From positions 144,518 to 208,517 of the forward strand of contig NZ_LMHZ01000013.1 in NCBI RefSeq assembly GCF_001428545.1: 64,000 bases of DNA. Direction: 5' to 3'. This document shows, in pieces, positions 18,813-31,542 of the stretch. This DNA comes from Noviherbaspirillum sp. Root189 (GTDB lineage Bacteria; Pseudomonadota; Gammaproteobacteria; Burkholderiales; Burkholderiaceae_D). How positions within the stretch are numbered: position 1 is the first letter of the stretch; each line of letters opens with the position of its first letter. Under the pieces are notes generated by a model. The model made no database searches, was not told the DNA's origin, and was given only the letters and a program-made list of their open reading frames with translations. The position numbers were made by a program, and so were the translations under genes.

Positions 18813-19433
18813 TTAATCCGACAAGCCGGTGAACAACCGTGCAAATCCACGCGCCGCGCTTTCCGGATCCTCGACCATGTAGACACTGCTGATCACTGCC
18901 ACCATGTCGGCGCCCAGCGCAACCAGCGGTGCTGCGTTTTCCTGTGTCATGCCGCCGATGACGACGCTGGGCAAGGGAATGCTTTCCCTTGCCTGCGTCA
19001 CGATGTCGGGCGGCGTCTTGAAATCGTATTTCTTGACGCGTGACGGATAGAAACCGCCGAAGGCCACATAGCTTGCGCCTGCCGCCTGGGCGTCCTGCGC
19101 CAGTTGCAGCGTACCGTAACACGATGCGCCGACGATTTTCGATGGGCCGACCACCTTTCGTGCTTCCGCCACCGAGGCATCGGTACCGCCTACATGAATG
19201 CCATCGGCATTGAGTGCGATGCACAGATCAAGGTGGTCATTGATGATGAAAGGGCGTCCATATTTGCGGCAGAGACGTTGCAGTTCCCTTGCCTGCTCGT
19301 GGCGTAATTCGGGCGATGCCGTCTTGTGCCGATACTGTATGAATGCCGCCCCGCCGCGCAGACCCGCTTCCGTCGTCTGCAGCAGTTTCTGCGTGTCGTC
19401 CCAATCGGGAGTGACCAGATATAAACCTTTCAT
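18813..19433 (-). CDS. thiE: Thiamine-phosphate synthase
   Basis: A 206-aa TIM-barrel enzyme that joins HMP-PP and thiazole phosphate to thiamine phosphate. Family marks are FIQYRHK, FIINDHLDLC, ADGIHVGG (the DGxHxG motif), FGGFYPSRVKK and VVIGGM. It is the last gene of the thi operon, and its ATG overlaps the thiD stop in an ATGA. Confidence 0.95.
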   Translation of the reverse strand: MKGLYLVTPDWDDTQKLLQTTEAGLRGGAAFIQYRHKTASPELRHEQARELQRLCRKYGRPFIINDHLDLCIALNADGIHVGGTDASVAEARKVVGPSKIVGASCYGTLQLAQDAQAAGASYVAFGGFYPSRVKKYDFKTPPDIVTQARESIPLPSVVIGGMTQENAAPLVALGADMVAVISSVYMVEDPESAARGFARLFTGLSD

Positions 19434-20221
19434 GCCTTGTTCTCCAAAGTTGCGCTGCGGTCAGGGATACGTTGTCCGTCCGCGATGGCATACGCTGACA
19501 TCAGCGCATGCTGACAATAGGCCTGCGCCGACTCGATTGCCTCCATCATGGGTTTGCCGTGCGCCAGCAAAGCAGCGACCGCAGATGCAAGCGTACAACC
19601 GCTGCCGTGAAATCCGCCGTCCAGCCGCGGCCAGGTCCAGGTGCGTTGGCCGCTATCCGAGTACCAGCGATTGACGACATCCGGGCCACTGTCATGGCCG
19701 CCCTTGATCAGGACATTCGGACACTGGAACAGCAGTTTGTCGACCTGCGCTTCCAGTCTCCTTTCGCCTGCACACAGTTTTTCTGCTTCGGGCAGATTGG
19801 GAGTCACGAGCGTTGCCATCGGCATCAGTATCGCCATCGACTGCACGGGATTGTCTTCCGACAAATGATCGCCATGGCCGCTTGCCAGCACGGGATCGAG
19901 CACCACCGGAAGATTGGGCTTGCTTATTTTGAGTCGGCGCAGCGTGTCAGCAATCGCTTCGGCATTGTCGCGGTTGCCGACGATGCCGATCTTTACCGCA
20001 GCGATATCGATCTTGTTCATCAACACCTGCGCCTGCTGCCGCACCAGATCGGCTGCCACCGGTTGCACCTGATACACACGGTCGTTGTCCTGCACGGTCA
20101 GTGCGGTGATGACCGGCAGCGGATGCGCCCCCATGGCGGAAATGGCCTGGATGTCCGCCTGGATGCCGGCGCCGCCACTGGGATCGGAGCCGGCAAAAAC
20201 AAGAACGCTGGGCCGTGTCAC
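19430..20221 (-). CDS. thiD: Hydroxymethylpyrimidine (phosphate) kinase
   Basis: A 263-aa ribokinase-fold kinase making HMP-PP for thiamine synthesis. [20 protein letters not shown] at the N-terminus and [12 protein letters not shown] at the C-terminus (anion hole and catalytic region) are intact. I place the start at the GTG at 20221, which overlaps the thiG stop as GTGA. A longer frame reaching to 20488 runs through thiG and is arginine-rich nonsense. Between thiG and thiE, with overlapping stop/start codons on both sides. Confidence 0.93.
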   Translation of the reverse strand: MTRPSVLVFAGSDPSGGAGIQADIQAISAMGAHPLPVITALTVQDNDRVYQVQPVAADLVRQQAQVLMNKIDIAAVKIGIVGNRDNAEAIADTLRRLKISKPNLPVVLDPVLASGHGDHLSEDNPVQSMAILMPMATLVTPNLPEAEKLCAGERRLEAQVDKLLFQCPNVLIKGGHDSGPDVVNRWYSDSGQRTWTWPRLDGGFHGSGCTLASAVAALLAHGKPMMEAIESAQAYCQHALMSAYAIADGQRIPDRSATLENKA

Positions 20222-21024
20222 GTCGCGCGGCCTTCCATCGGCGAGGACGGCGACGCGGAGAAGCGCTTGGGAATACGTCCGGCGAGATACGCATCGCGTC
20301 CGGCTTCCACCGCCAGTTTCATCGCACGTGCCATACGAATCGGATCGCGCGCACCGGCAATCGCCGTGTTCATCAGCACGCCATCGCAACCAAGTTCCAT
20401 CGCAATTGCCGCATCGGAAGCGGTGCCGACACCGGCATCGACCAGTACCGGTACCTTGGACTGCTCGATGATCAGTGACAGATTCCACGGGTTCAGAATG
20501 CCCATGCCGGAACCGATCAATGATGCCAGCGGCATCACGGCGACGCAGCCGATCTCTTCCAGCATCCTCGCCTGGATCGGGTCGTCGCTGCAGTAGACCA
20601 TGACGTCGAAGCCATCCTTCACCAGGGTCTCAGCCGCCTTCAGGGTTTCCGGCATGTTCGGGAACAGCGTCTTTTCGTCGCCCAGTACTTCGAGCTTGAC
20701 CAGCTTGTGCCCGTCGAGCAGTTCGCGTGCAAGCTGCAGGGTGTAGACGGCATCTTTCGCGTTGTAGCAGCCGGCCGTGTTCGGCAGGATGGTGTAACGC
20801 GACGGCGGCACGACGTCGAGCAGGTTGGGGGCTTTCGGGTCTTGTCCGATGTTGACGCGCCGGATGGCGACCGTAATGATTTCCGCGCCGCTGGCTTCGG
20901 TCGCCGCGCGGGTTTCTTCGAGGTCGCGATATTTGCCGCTGCCTACCAGCAGGCGGGAGCGGTAGGTTTTGCCGGCGATGGTGAGGCCTTGTTCGTCCGG
21001 ACTATTGCTGTGCTGCCTGGTCAT
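20218..21024 (-). CDS. thiG: Thiazole synthase
   Basis: A 268-aa TIM-barrel protein that builds the thiazole ring from DXP, dehydroglycine and ThiS-thiocarboxylate. Seen are RLLVGSGKY at the start, PNTAGCYNA, the Schiff-base lysine region [16 protein letters not shown] and the phosphate-binding [11 protein letters not shown]. It lies downstream of the DUF559 cassette that separates it from thiS. Its glycine-oxidising partner (ThiO or ThiH) is not in this window. Confidence 0.95.
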   Translation of the reverse strand: MTRQHSNSPDEQGLTIAGKTYRSRLLVGSGKYRDLEETRAATEASGAEIITVAIRRVNIGQDPKAPNLLDVVPPSRYTILPNTAGCYNAKDAVYTLQLARELLDGHKLVKLEVLGDEKTLFPNMPETLKAAETLVKDGFDVMVYCSDDPIQARMLEEIGCVAVMPLASLIGSGMGILNPWNLSLIIEQSKVPVLVDAGVGTASDAAIAMELGCDGVLMNTAIAGARDPIRMARAMKLAVEAGRDAYLAGRIPKRFSASPSSPMEGRAT

Positions 21025-21110
21025 AAAATCTCCTCTTTCACTCCACTCAGGAAAAGTGTTACGCCCCTTGAAGGCTATTCATCACCTATAAGTCGTCAAG
21101 ACCTTGATGT

Positions 21111-21150
21111 TCCCTCCCTTTCAAGGGGAGGGTTAGGGTGGGGATGGGTT
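21111..21150. repeat. Palindromic repeat, left flank of the DUF559 cassette
   Basis: The segment CCCTCCCTTTCAAGGGGAGG continues into GTTAGGGTGGGGATGGG. It is the inverted counterpart of the unit at 21513-21554 and related to 16300-16342. The last codons and the stop of the DUF559 gene lie inside it. Confidence 0.75.
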
Positions 21151-21489
21151 CAAAGCATCCCAAATCACTTGCATCACCTCATCAGTTCGATACAACACTT
21201 CGTTATTCCAAAACCGCAGCACGATATATCCAGCGAACTTCAACTTTTCTGAACGTGCGTCATCGTATTGCTGGTTCTCCGCATGTTGCGACCCATCTAC
21301 TTCCACAATTACCATTCGCTCCAGGCAAACAAAGTCAAGCACATACTTTTCGAATGGATGCTGCCGTCGAAATTTCACACCAAGCTGTTTTCCGCGAAGA
21401 CGCTGCCATAAATGCAGTTCGGCGTCTGTCATCGCTTTTCTTAACGCTTTGGATGCTGGTTTGGAAAACGTGTTGGTTTGGCCTTGCAT
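21133..21489 (-). CDS. DUF559 (Vsr/restriction-endonuclease-like) protein
   Basis: A 118-aa protein with the DUF559 pattern: AELHLWQRLRGKQLGVKFRR, then FVCLERMVIVEVDGSQH, then a long helix and a terminal YIVLRFWNNEV strand. The fold is related to Vsr/PD-(D/E)XK nucleases; the acidic VEVDGSQH would be the active-site region, but activity is not established for this family. The gene interrupts the thi operon between thiS and thiG and is bounded by inverted repeats, the left of which supplies its stop codon. It has no visible role in thiamine synthesis and looks like an inserted cassette. Confidence 0.85.
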   Translation of the reverse strand: MQGQTNTFSKPASKALRKAMTDAELHLWQRLRGKQLGVKFRRQHPFEKYVLDFVCLERMVIVEVDGSQHAENQQYDDARSEKLKFAGYIVLRFWNNEVLYRTDEVMQVIWDALNPSPP

Positions 21490-21512
21490 CTTTCGTTTGT
21501 CCCTGTGTCTTC

Positions 21513-21554
21513 AGCCCATCCCCGCCCTAGCCCTCCCCTTGAAGGGGAGGGAAC
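21513..21554. repeat. Palindromic repeat, right flank of the DUF559 cassette
   Basis: The segment CCCATCCCCGCCCTAGCCCT runs into CCCCTTGAAGGGGAGGGAA, in inverted orientation to 21111-21150. It lies just upstream of the DUF559 start (21489) and about 40 bp past the thiS stop. The internal CCCTCCCCTT/AAGGGGAGGG stem could also act as a processing or termination hairpin within the thi transcript. Confidence 0.75.
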
Positions 21555-21594
21555 GTCCTTTAGACTTAACCTGGCTGGTAACCTTCTTTACACA

Positions 21595-21795
21595 TCAACC
21601 GCCGCCAATCGCCCGCACAATGTCCACGCGATCATTCGGACGCAAGGCCCGCTCAACCCACTGCTGTCGTGGCACGATTTCACGATTGATTGCCACGGCC
21701 AGCGACTTGCCAACCAGATCGAGCGACACGATCAATCCCTGCACGTTTTCATTGTCGGCAACCGCATGCGGCGCACCGTTCAGTTCGATCTGCAT
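21595..21795 (-). CDS. thiS: Sulfur carrier protein ThiS
   Basis: A 66-aa ubiquitin-fold sulfur carrier ending in the required Gly-Gly (AIGGG), which is adenylated and thiocarboxylated before giving sulfur to ThiG. MQIELNG at the start and VAINREIVPRQQW in the middle are typical. The start at 21795 lies four bases after the thiC stop; a longer in-frame start at 21828 would overlap thiC. Confidence 0.93.
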   Translation of the reverse strand: MQIELNGAPHAVADNENVQGLIVSLDLVGKSLAVAINREIVPRQQWVERALRPNDRVDIVRAIGGG

Positions 21796-21799
21796 GGCC

Positions 21800-23929
<2,130 letters not shown>

Positions 23930-24116
23930 TTATATCCTTTTGACAATCTTTTGTGAATTGCCGCCTTCTTCAAATTGCGCCAACACGCATCGGACAACGC
24001 GTCCTAATCAAAGCATTCGCGAGTGGAACTTTTGCAATCGGCTACCGCACTGCCAGCGTCGTCAAGGAGTCTGTAATCGCCATGGCGTCTACCGATCTAC
24101 CACGCTCTATGCCAAT

Positions 24117-24145
24117 GGAACTTATTCCCTCCCCGAAACCACCCA
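24117..24145 (+). promoter_or_regulatory. Hrp-box-like promoter (HrpL ECF sigma)
   Basis: GGAACT at 24117-24122, a 16-base spacer, then CCACCCA at 24139-24145. The HrpL consensus I recall is GGAACC-N15/16-CCACNNA, so only the last base of the first block differs. It is on the same strand as the effector-like gene and 172 bp before its start codon, with no other gene between. Genus Herbaspirillum and some relatives carry HrpL-type type III clusters, which makes it plausible here. No secretion genes are in this window. Confidence 0.6.
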
Positions 24146-24317
24146 CTACGGTACGCAATCGTTAAAAGCGTTAACGGATCATCCAAGTGAGAAAGGGCCG
24201 CAAGCGCGACCACGCACGCCAGTGCGAAGGGGAACACTCTGACAAAGCGCCAGCGGGACTCAATTAGTCTTAAATCAAACTTGCGCGGCACGATAGCAAG
24301 CAGAGGCAGAGAAAGAT

Positions 24318-27300
24318 ATGGCCATCAATAATCGTTTTCCCATCAGTTCCCCGACTGATCTGTCCGCGCTGGTTAGTTCGTCGCAGGCCACGCCCTTGCA
24401 GCAGCTTGAGCAAGCGATCACCAGATCGGATATCAATAGCTTCAAGAGGCTCGTAGGCGAAGTTGACATCTCTGAGCTCAAGCTCGACTTCCTGAGGAAA
24501 ATACCCAACGAGCAGATGCGCGAGGCGGTGAAGTTTTACCGTAATCAGCAAAAACTCTATCCCAATCCAGGGACCTTGGCTCTGGATTGGGAGATGCACA
24601 TCTGTCATTTCGATTTCACACCTGATTTCGTTCTCCGCTGCGGCCTAACAAATGAGATGCGCGCCCAAGTGATGGAAGAGGTCAAGGCGAACCATGCGCT
24701 TTCGGGTGAATCGCTGGACATGCTCCGTGCGGCGCTATTACTCACACCGATCTCAATAGACGAAGCGACTTGGCTGCGTGCAGCGGTGAAAGCTGGGCGC
24801 ATTGATGACCCGGGCATAGTCCAGGTTATCAACACCTTGGTGCATCACAAAAAGGTGGGAGAGGGTTCACGCGAAAGTCTGAACGACGGGAAACTGCAGT
24901 TGCCTCCCGAGAGGCGCGGAGGGCCACGGATGACCGCATGGTGTCGGCATCTGACCCTCTTACTTCAGGAGGAATCCCAAAAGATCGGGGATGTCATGGA
25001 CAACCCAGGCGGATTGCCAAAATTCGGCGGGCCGCGCATCAAATCGAATTTGGCTTCGTTTCAAGATGCAAAATCTCTCCAAGCGGCCCTTGATCGGAGT
25101 CTCAAACTCGAAGCGAAATATAAACGAGTGCTAGCTCAGGCAACTGAAACGTATTTCGTAAAGAATCGGGATTTCGGAGATGTTCTGGTCGGGCAATTCG
25201 AACAGATGGAGGCTGAGATGATGAGTGAAGGGCGGGACTCAGCCGGCAAACAGTTCGTCCTAGAGTCGTTCGTTCACGCCATGAACCTCGACCTTGTGAT
25301 CAAGACGAAAGAGAACGGAAAGAAGCACTATGTTGCGCGCCTCTACGACCCCAATATCACCGGCGACCATGCGCGCCTTGATACAACCGAATGGGAAGGA
25401 CTTTCGCTGGAGGGCCTGTCGACTTGGATTGAGGATCAGGAATCAATGGATCTCTATTTCGACAACGCCCCTGGTTGCATGTTGTACCGACGTCGCGAGG
25501 AAGAACTTAACGAGGACAAGCCGCCTATCCTGGACCGCACTGTGACAAGCTGCGGCCCTCTGAAGCACATTGAAGATTTCAAAGCCGCTCTGCAGTACTT
25601 TGTGCATAAAGGCTTTGCTGGAAGTATTCAGCAACTGAAGGATCAGCTCGAGAAATTAGACACCGGGGAGACATTCGATGTGCTGAAATGCGAAGCCCAT
25701 CCCGATAGCCAAGGACTGCTTGATCGGGGTATCACATTGCCATGTACCACCGGAGCGGTCGACACTATTCTTGCCTATGGTCAATTATTGGAACTAGTCC
25801 CCTCGCACGCTGAGGAGCTGCTACGGCTTCGAGATAGCGATGGGAAAACCGCACTTCACCATGCACTAACGCCAGATAACTATACCGAGGTTCTTGCTGC
25901 CTTCACGCACGTCCTACCGAGAGGCAGTGCCGCAGCGGTGATGATGGACAAAACAGACGATAAAGAGCAGAACACTGTGCTTCACCTTGCGATGCTAACG
26001 GATGGCCAAGAGGTTGCAGCCCTTTACCCCCTTCTGGAGCGCGTTCCCCCTGAAGACCGTCTCCGCGTTTTTCAAGAAGAAAATGCTAAACGACAGAGGC
26101 CGTTGGATATCTTGTTCAGCGGTTTCCACATTAATGAGGAACAGAGTCGCGCGTGCGGGAAGCTGCTCACCTTGCTACCCGAGGCTGATGTCATGACATT
26201 GCTAGACGAGTTGCTAAAGAGCCTACCGACAAACGTAAAGGCGGCTCAAAATTTCCAACACCTATTGAACAGTAAGGGGCTGACTCGTCTTCACCTAGCA
26301 TGCAACCGACAGCCCCCTGACCTCAATATGGTCAAAAACTTACTCTCCACTACAGGTAACGACGTCAACAAAAGAACCTCCGATGGTAATACGCCGCTCG
26401 ACTTGATCTGGGACGCCGATAGAAGGTCACCCATCGCCACACTTTTGCTGGAGCGCGGCGGACTGTCTGCAGCGGAAAGACATATGGACGCGTTCAAAGA
26501 GACGTTGACGGAGATACTGCAGGCTGCGACCAATGCGGTGGACAAAGGAGGACAGTTGCTTCATGCGGCGGTAAATTTGAGTAATGCTAACGCCGCCAAG
26601 GTGGTATTGGACGTCGTCGGCGTAGACGCGGCTCGCATTGCAAACGAGAACGGCCACACCCCCTTGGCCGTTGCCTGCGGCAAGATAAATCTCCCCATGG
26701 CGAAGACGCTCCTGGAGTGGACAGGGCCGGACGGAACGGGGATCGATGTGGGCCAGAGGGACGCGGCAAGCAATACAGTTCTGCATTGGATAGCCAAGCT
26801 ACGGATGGAGAGTATTCCCCCGCAGTCGCACAGCGACGCGTTCGCTTTGCTGAACCTGGTGTACGAACACATCAAGGCGAAGGTACCAAACTTCGACATC
26901 AACGCAAAAGCAAGCGACGGCTTTAGCCCGTTTGAGGCGGCGGTGGTTAGTCAAAACGTCGACATGGTGCGCCAGATGCTTGCGCTGCCCTATTCGTTGG
27001 ATGAAACGGGACGGCTTACTTCAATCTCGATCAATCCCAACCAGTTGAGAATCTCCCTCAATCCACAATATGTGTCGGAGTCCGAGTTGTCCTTCGCGTT
27101 GGCGCTGGCTGCGCAGGGAGGTACAAAATGGGCGGACATCGCCAAAGCCTTGCTGAACGATCCGCGCGTCGATCCGAACCGGGCGATTAGATGGTTGAGT
27201 GCCGCCCGCCCTGGACAATTCACTCCGCCGATTCAAAGCGCGTTAGTCACGCTCGGCTTCTTGCCGGATAGGGACTCATGGATTTCGGTCCTCCAGACAT

Positions 27301-28268
27301 GGGCGGACACGAAGCCGGTAGGGGTCGAGCAGGACATGACGTTTGTAGCATTTACCAACTCCCAGCTGGGCCATGCGCTGTATGTGAGCGCGCAGTCGGA
27401 AAGTAACCCGACAATCAGAATGAACACCTTGAAACACGCATGTGAGCGTTTTTCGCTCGCGCTGGTACAGCAACTGCAACAAGATCCTACCGGGACAAGC
27501 CCTGCGGCCCAGCAATATGCGCAGACCTATTGGAAGTCGGTCAACGTGGCGCAGAAAATGGTCCCTGAAATGGTCCCTGAAGAGTGGCGTGGCCAGCTCG
27601 TCCCAATAAGAAACAGCGAAGGCCACTCTCTGTTTTTCTCGGTTTTACAGACAGGAAATCGCGCCTTGGTAGATGGCCTGGGTGGTTTACTGATGACGCT
27701 ATCGCCCGAGGAACGCATGGAAAGGCTCGTACCGCGCACAAAAGCTGACATCACCTCCATGTTGGCGTCGATCGACGCTTATTGTTCAGCGGTCCAAAAA
27801 GTATCCACAGACCTGGATTCCAATGCGAAAAACAAATTAATCAAGCGTATCGAAACAAGTCTGGATTCTGCCGAAGACGTCGCGACCGCAAACAGACTCA
27901 CTAATTATCTCAGGATGGCGTTGTTTGGAACTGAAGTGAAAATCAGGTCCGTGGAAGAAGTGGAGACAGACTCCCCCGAGGAACGTATCGTCTTCGTAAA
28001 AATGAGGTCAGTGGAAAAAAGCGCCCGCGAGAAACGCCTCGTCCTCATGGCGGCCGATCGCTATCGGAAATACGACCCCGCCACCACTGAGTTACTCAAG
28101 CATGACATCAAATTAGAAGCATTCAACGTTCTTGATCCAAACGAGCAACTGGATTTTGTCAATAAGTTGCGGCGCTCGTCATCGTCTACGGATCAACAGC
28201 AATTGCTCAATTTGTTGCCCAAACTGACACATGCACAACGAGAGGCACTGACTCCCGAGTCGGCGTAG
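24318..28268 (+). CDS. Candidate type III effector: ShET2/EspL-like cysteine protease with ankyrin repeats
   Basis: A 1316-aa orphan gene. Residues 1-50 look like a type III signal: no Asp/Glu in the first 12, Ile3, eight serines and four glutamines, and no Sec signal peptide. Residues about 200-390 resemble the ShET2 N-terminal domain of EspL/OspD3, with Cys209 (TAWCRHL), His320 (FVHAMNL) and Asp344 (RLYDPN) as a possible catalytic triad; the His-Asp gap of 24 is close to the 22 I recall for EspL. Ankyrin-like units run from about 505 to 890 ([52 protein letters not shown]). Residues 900-1316 match nothing I know and hold two short internal duplications. GC is lower than in neighbours (first 60 nt about 50%). 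It stands alone between thiC and valS behind an hrp-box-like promoter. It could instead be a non-secreted ankyrin protein. Confidence 0.7.
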   Translation: MAINNRFPISSPTDLSALVSSSQATPLQQLEQAITRSDINSFKRLVGEVDISELKLDFLRKIPNEQMREAVKFYRNQQKLYPNPGTLALDWEMHICHFDFTPDFVLRCGLTNEMRAQVMEEVKANHALSGESLDMLRAALLLTPISIDEATWLRAAVKAGRIDDPGIVQVINTLVHHKKVGEGSRESLNDGKLQLPPERRGGPRMTAWCRHLTLLLQEESQKIGDVMDNPGGLPKFGGPRIKSNLASFQDAKSLQAALDRSLKLEAKYKRVLAQATETYFVKNRDFGDVLVGQFEQMEAEMMSEGRDSAGKQFVLESFVHAMNLDLVIKTKENGKKHYVARLYDPNITGDHARLDTTEWEGLSLEGLSTWIEDQESMDLYFDNAPGCMLYRRREEELNEDKPPILDRTVTSCGPLKHIEDFKAALQYFVHKGFAGSIQQLKDQLEKLDTGETFDVLKCEAHPDSQGLLDRGITLPCTTGAVDTILAYGQLLELVPSHAEELLRLRDSDGKTALHHALTPDNYTEVLAAFTHVLPRGSAAAVMMDKTDDKEQNTVLHLAMLTDGQEVAALYPLLERVPPEDRLRVFQEENAKRQRPLDILFSGFHINEEQSRACGKLLTLLPEADVMTLLDELLKSLPTNVKAAQNFQHLLNSKGLTRLHLACNRQPPDLNMVKNLLSTTGNDVNKRTSDGNTPLDLIWDADRRSPIATLLLERGGLSAAERHMDAFKETLTEILQAATNAVDKGGQLLHAAVNLSNANAAKVVLDVVGVDAARIANENGHTPLAVACGKINLPMAKTLLEWTGPDGTGIDVGQRDAASNTVLHWIAKLRMESIPPQSHSDAFALLNLVYEHIKAKVPNFDINAKASDGFSPFEAAVVSQNVDMVRQMLALPYSLDETGRLTSISINPNQLRISLNPQYVSESELSFALALAAQGGTKWADIAKALLNDPRVDPNRAIRWLSAARPGQFTPPIQSALVTLGFLPDRDSWISVLQTWADTKPVGVEQDMTFVAFTNSQLGHALYVSAQSESNPTIRMNTLKHACERFSLALVQQLQQDPTGTSPAAQQYAQTYWKSVNVAQKMVPEMVPEEWRGQLVPIRNSEGHSLFFSVLQTGNRALVDGLGGLLMTLSPEERMERLVPRTKADITSMLASIDAYCSAVQKVSTDLDSNAKNKLIKRIETSLDSAEDVATANRLTNYLRMALFGTEVKIRSVEEVETDSPEERIVFVKMRSVEKSAREKRLVLMAADRYRKYDPATTELLKHDIKLEAFNVLDPNEQLDFVNKLRRSSSSTDQQQLLNLLPKLTHAQREALTPESA

Positions 28269-28630
28269 TCCTCCTCCGCGACATCGGCCGCGGAGATTCC
28301 CTCACGGTAGGAACCGTTATTCCCGCCAAACCGGTTGCTCTATTTCAGATGCAGGACAATGTTCAAGGCGTAGGTTGCGTCCCTAACGGGCAATCACTCT
28401 ACAAAGGGGGAGTTTCAAGAACTGCAACACGCCCATTAGCGCTCAAGTACCGTTGCTACTTTGCTAGCAGTTCACTTTCATTGAGGGCGCATGTGTTTTA
28501 TTCGGCGCGACTGCCATCATTGCTCCGCAGTGGTTCTTTGGTGACTGGCGAACAGCACACTCAGAGTTTCAAGGCTCATTCGCGATGGCTCCCTTATAAT
28601 CGAGGTTTTCGCAAAGCATTCAATAAAATC
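28269..28630. other. Intergenic region between the effector-like gene and valS
   Basis: About 360 bp. A CTCCGCG...CGCGGAG hairpin (28273-28295) just after the effector stop could aid termination but has no T-tract. A perfect -10 TATAAT at 28595-28600 is the likely valS promoter, giving a short leader. The frame is open upstream of valS but does not look coding. I saw no mobile-element ends. Confidence 0.4.
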
Positions 28631-31444
28631 ATGGAATTAGCCAAGTCTTTCGAGCCCGCCGACATTGAGAAGCACTGGCGTACCGAATGGGAACAGCGCG
28701 GTTACTACACCGCGACGACCGACGCCAGCAAGCCGGCCTTCAGCATCCAGTTGCCGCCGCCCAATGTGACGGGCACGCTGCACATGGGCCATGCATTCAA
28801 CCAGACGGTGATGGACGGCCTGACACGTTACTACCGGATGCGCGGCCACAATACCGCCTGGATCCCGGGTACCGATCACGCCGGCATCGCCACGCAGATC
28901 GTGGTCGAGCGCCAGCTCGATGCGCAAAAGATTTCGCGCCATGACCTCGGCCGCGAGAAATTCCTCGAAAAAGTCTGGGAATGGAAAGAGCACTCCGGCT
29001 CGACCATCACCGGCCAGATGCGCCGCATGGGCGCCTCCACCGACTGGAGCCGCGAATACTTCACGATGGACGAGAAGATGTCCAAGGCGGTGACCGAAGT
29101 CTTCGTCCGCCTGTTCGAGCAGGGCCTGATCTATCGCGGCAAGCGTCTGGTCAACTGGGACCCGAAGCTGCTGACCGCAGTCAGCGACCTCGAAGTGGTA
29201 TCGGAAGAAGAAGACGGCCATATGTGGCATATCCGCTATCCGCTGGTCGATGGCAGCGGCCACATCACGGTCGCGACCACGCGTCCGGAAACCATGCTGG
29301 GCGACGTCGCCGTGGCCGTGGACCCGACTGACGAGCGCTATACCGCACTGGTCGGCAAGCTGCTGAAGCTGCCGCTGACCGATCGTGAAATCCCGATCAT
29401 CGCCGATGACTACGTCGACAAGGAATTCGGCACCGGCTGCGTGAAGATCACGCCCGCGCATGACTTCAACGACTATGCGGTCGGCCAGCGTCATAATCTC
29501 GACAAGATCAGCATCCTCACGCTCGATGCGAAGATCAATGAGAACGGCCCCGCCAAGTATCAGGGCATGGATCGTTACGAGGCGCGCAAGCAGATCGTCG
29601 CCGACCTCGAAGCCGCCGGCCTGCTGGAATCGGTCAAGCCGCACAAGCTGATGGTGCCGCGCGGCGACCGTACCGGCGTCGTGATCGAACCGATGCTGAC
29701 CGACCAGTGGTTCGTCGCGATGAGCAAGGCGGCGCCCGAAGGCACGCATTTCCCCGGCAAGTCGATCGCCGAAGTCGCGCTGGAAAAAGTCTCCGGCGGC
29801 GAGATCAAGTTCGTGCCCGAAAACTGGACCACGACTTACAACCAGTGGCTCAACAACATCCAGGACTGGTGTATTTCACGTCAGCTCTGGTGGGGTCATC
29901 AGATCCCTGCATGGTATGACGACGAGGGCAACATCTACGTCGCGCGCAATGAAGCGGATGCGCAGGCGCAGGCCGGCGGCAAGACGCTCAAGCGCGAGTC
30001 CGATGTGCTCGACACCTGGTTCTCGTCCGCGCTGGTACCGTTCTCCTCGCTCGGCTGGCCGGAAGAAACGCCTGACTACAAGATGTTCCTGCCCTCATCC
30101 GTACTGGTGACCGGCTTCGACATCATCTTCTTCTGGGTTGCGCGCATGGTGATGATGACCACGCACTTCACCGGCAAGGTGCCGTTCGAGACCGTGTATG
30201 TGCATGGCCTGGTGCGCGATGCCAGCGGTCAGAAGATGTCGAAGTCCAAGGGCAATACGCTCGATCCGATCGACCTGATCGACGGCATCGACGTCGAGTC
30301 GCTGGTCGCCAAGCGCACCACCGGGCTGATGAATCCCAAGCAGGCGGAAAGCATCGCCAAGGCCACCCGCAAGGAATTTCCAAACGGCATTTCAGCGTTC
30401 GGCACCGACGCGCTGCGCTTCACGATGGCGAGCTACGCATCGCTGGGCCGCAATATCAATTTCGACCTGAACCGCTGCGAAGGCTATCGCAACTTCTGCA
30501 ACAAGCTGTGGAATGCGACGCGCTTCGTGCTGATGAATACCGAAGGCAAGGATTGCGGCTTCGACGGCGCTTCCTGTGGCGAAGGCGGCCGCGATTTCTC
30601 GCAGGCCGACCGCTGGATCGTCTCGCTGCTGCAGCGGACCGAAGCAGAAGTGGAAAAGGGTTTTGCCGACTACCGTTTCGACAACATCGCATCGGCCATC
30701 TACAAGTTCATCTGGGACGAGTATTGCGACTGGTACCTGGAAGTGGCGAAGGTCCAGATCCAGACCGGCAATGAAGCCCAACAGCGCGCAACCCGCCGCA
30801 CCTTGTTGCGCGTGCTGGAGACCGTGCTGCGTCTCGCGCATCCGATCATTCCGTTCATCACCGAACAATTGTGGCAAAAGATTGCACCGATGACCGATCA
30901 GCAGCTTGATGCCAGCGGCGAATCGATCATGCTGCAGGCCTATCCGCGCCCGAATCTAGAAAAGATCGACGACAAGGCCGAAGGCTGGATAACGCAGTTG
31001 AAGGCCATGACCGATGCATGCCGCAACCTGCGTGGCGAAATGCAGCTGTCGCCCGCACAGCGTGTTCCGCTGGTGATCGAAGCCGCAGCCGGCGAGCAGG
31101 AGAACGTGCAGTCCTTTGTTCCCTATCTGCAAGCCTTGGCCAAATTGTCCGATGTGCAGGTTGTGACCGCGCTGCCGGAATCCCCGGCACCGGTGTCCGT
31201 GGTCGGCACCGTCAAGCTGATGCTGAAAGTGGAGATCGATGTCGCTGCCGAACGCGAGCGCCTGTCGAAAGAGATCGTCCGACTCGAAGGCGAAATTGCC
31301 AAGGCAAACGCCAAACTGGGCAATGAAGGCTTCGTCGCGCGTGCCCCCGCGCAAGTGGTCGCCCAGGAGAAAGAGCGTCTCGTGACCTTTGGAGCCACAC
31401 TCGACAAACTGCGCGAGCAATTTGAGAAACTGCAAAAAAGCTAA
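28631..31444 (+). CDS. valS: Valyl-tRNA synthetase
   Basis: A 937-aa class I aminoacyl-tRNA synthetase. The HIGH-type motif is HMGH at 51-54 (after PPPNVTGTL) and KMSKS is at 535-539. The editing domain lies between them ([10 protein letters not shown]). The C-terminus has the coiled-coil arm typical of ValRS ([20 protein letters not shown]). I place the start at [13 protein letters not shown]; a start at 28349 would add 94 residues unlike the family. Confidence 0.97.
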   Translation: MELAKSFEPADIEKHWRTEWEQRGYYTATTDASKPAFSIQLPPPNVTGTLHMGHAFNQTVMDGLTRYYRMRGHNTAWIPGTDHAGIATQIVVERQLDAQKISRHDLGREKFLEKVWEWKEHSGSTITGQMRRMGASTDWSREYFTMDEKMSKAVTEVFVRLFEQGLIYRGKRLVNWDPKLLTAVSDLEVVSEEEDGHMWHIRYPLVDGSGHITVATTRPETMLGDVAVAVDPTDERYTALVGKLLKLPLTDREIPIIADDYVDKEFGTGCVKITPAHDFNDYAVGQRHNLDKISILTLDAKINENGPAKYQGMDRYEARKQIVADLEAAGLLESVKPHKLMVPRGDRTGVVIEPMLTDQWFVAMSKAAPEGTHFPGKSIAEVALEKVSGGEIKFVPENWTTTYNQWLNNIQDWCISRQLWWGHQIPAWYDDEGNIYVARNEADAQAQAGGKTLKRESDVLDTWFSSALVPFSSLGWPEETPDYKMFLPSSVLVTGFDIIFFWVARMVMMTTHFTGKVPFETVYVHGLVRDASGQKMSKSKGNTLDPIDLIDGIDVESLVAKRTTGLMNPKQAESIAKATRKEFPNGISAFGTDALRFTMASYASLGRNINFDLNRCEGYRNFCNKLWNATRFVLMNTEGKDCGFDGASCGEGGRDFSQADRWIVSLLQRTEAEVEKGFADYRFDNIASAIYKFIWDEYCDWYLEVAKVQIQTGNEAQQRATRRTLLRVLETVLRLAHPIIPFITEQLWQKIAPMTDQQLDASGESIMLQAYPRPNLEKIDDKAEGWITQLKAMTDACRNLRGEMQLSPAQRVPLVIEAAAGEQENVQSFVPYLQALAKLSDVQVVTALPESPAPVSVVGTVKLMLKVEIDVAAERERLSKEIVRLEGEIAKANAKLGNEGFVARAPAQVVAQEKERLVTFGATLDKLREQFEKLQKS

Positions 31445-31542
31445 GAAGCCCACACGGGACACGTGGATCTGTCGACTTTGCCGCTTCGCTTGCATGGCGG
31501 AATGGTCGGCAGACCCATCAGATTTCAGGAGATAAGAACACC

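Noticed and set aside
19430..20488. Long thiD frame starting inside thiG
   Set aside because: The first 89 codons are a shadow of thiG; the GTG at 20221 overlaps the thiG stop and begins the conserved kinase sequence.
24025..24051. A second hrp-box-like sequence, GGAACT-N14-CCGCACT
   Set aside because: Spacer is too short and the second block has mismatches at conserved positions; probably chance similarity to the better site at 24117.
23940..24242. Small frames upstream of the effector-like gene as a possible secretion chaperone
   Set aside because: Composition and length do not resemble acidic type III chaperones, and the frame spans the hrp-box-like promoter.
28349..28630. N-terminal extension of valS by 94 residues
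   Set aside because: The extension is unlike ValRS and contains the likely -10 box at 28595; [13 protein letters not shown] is the family start.
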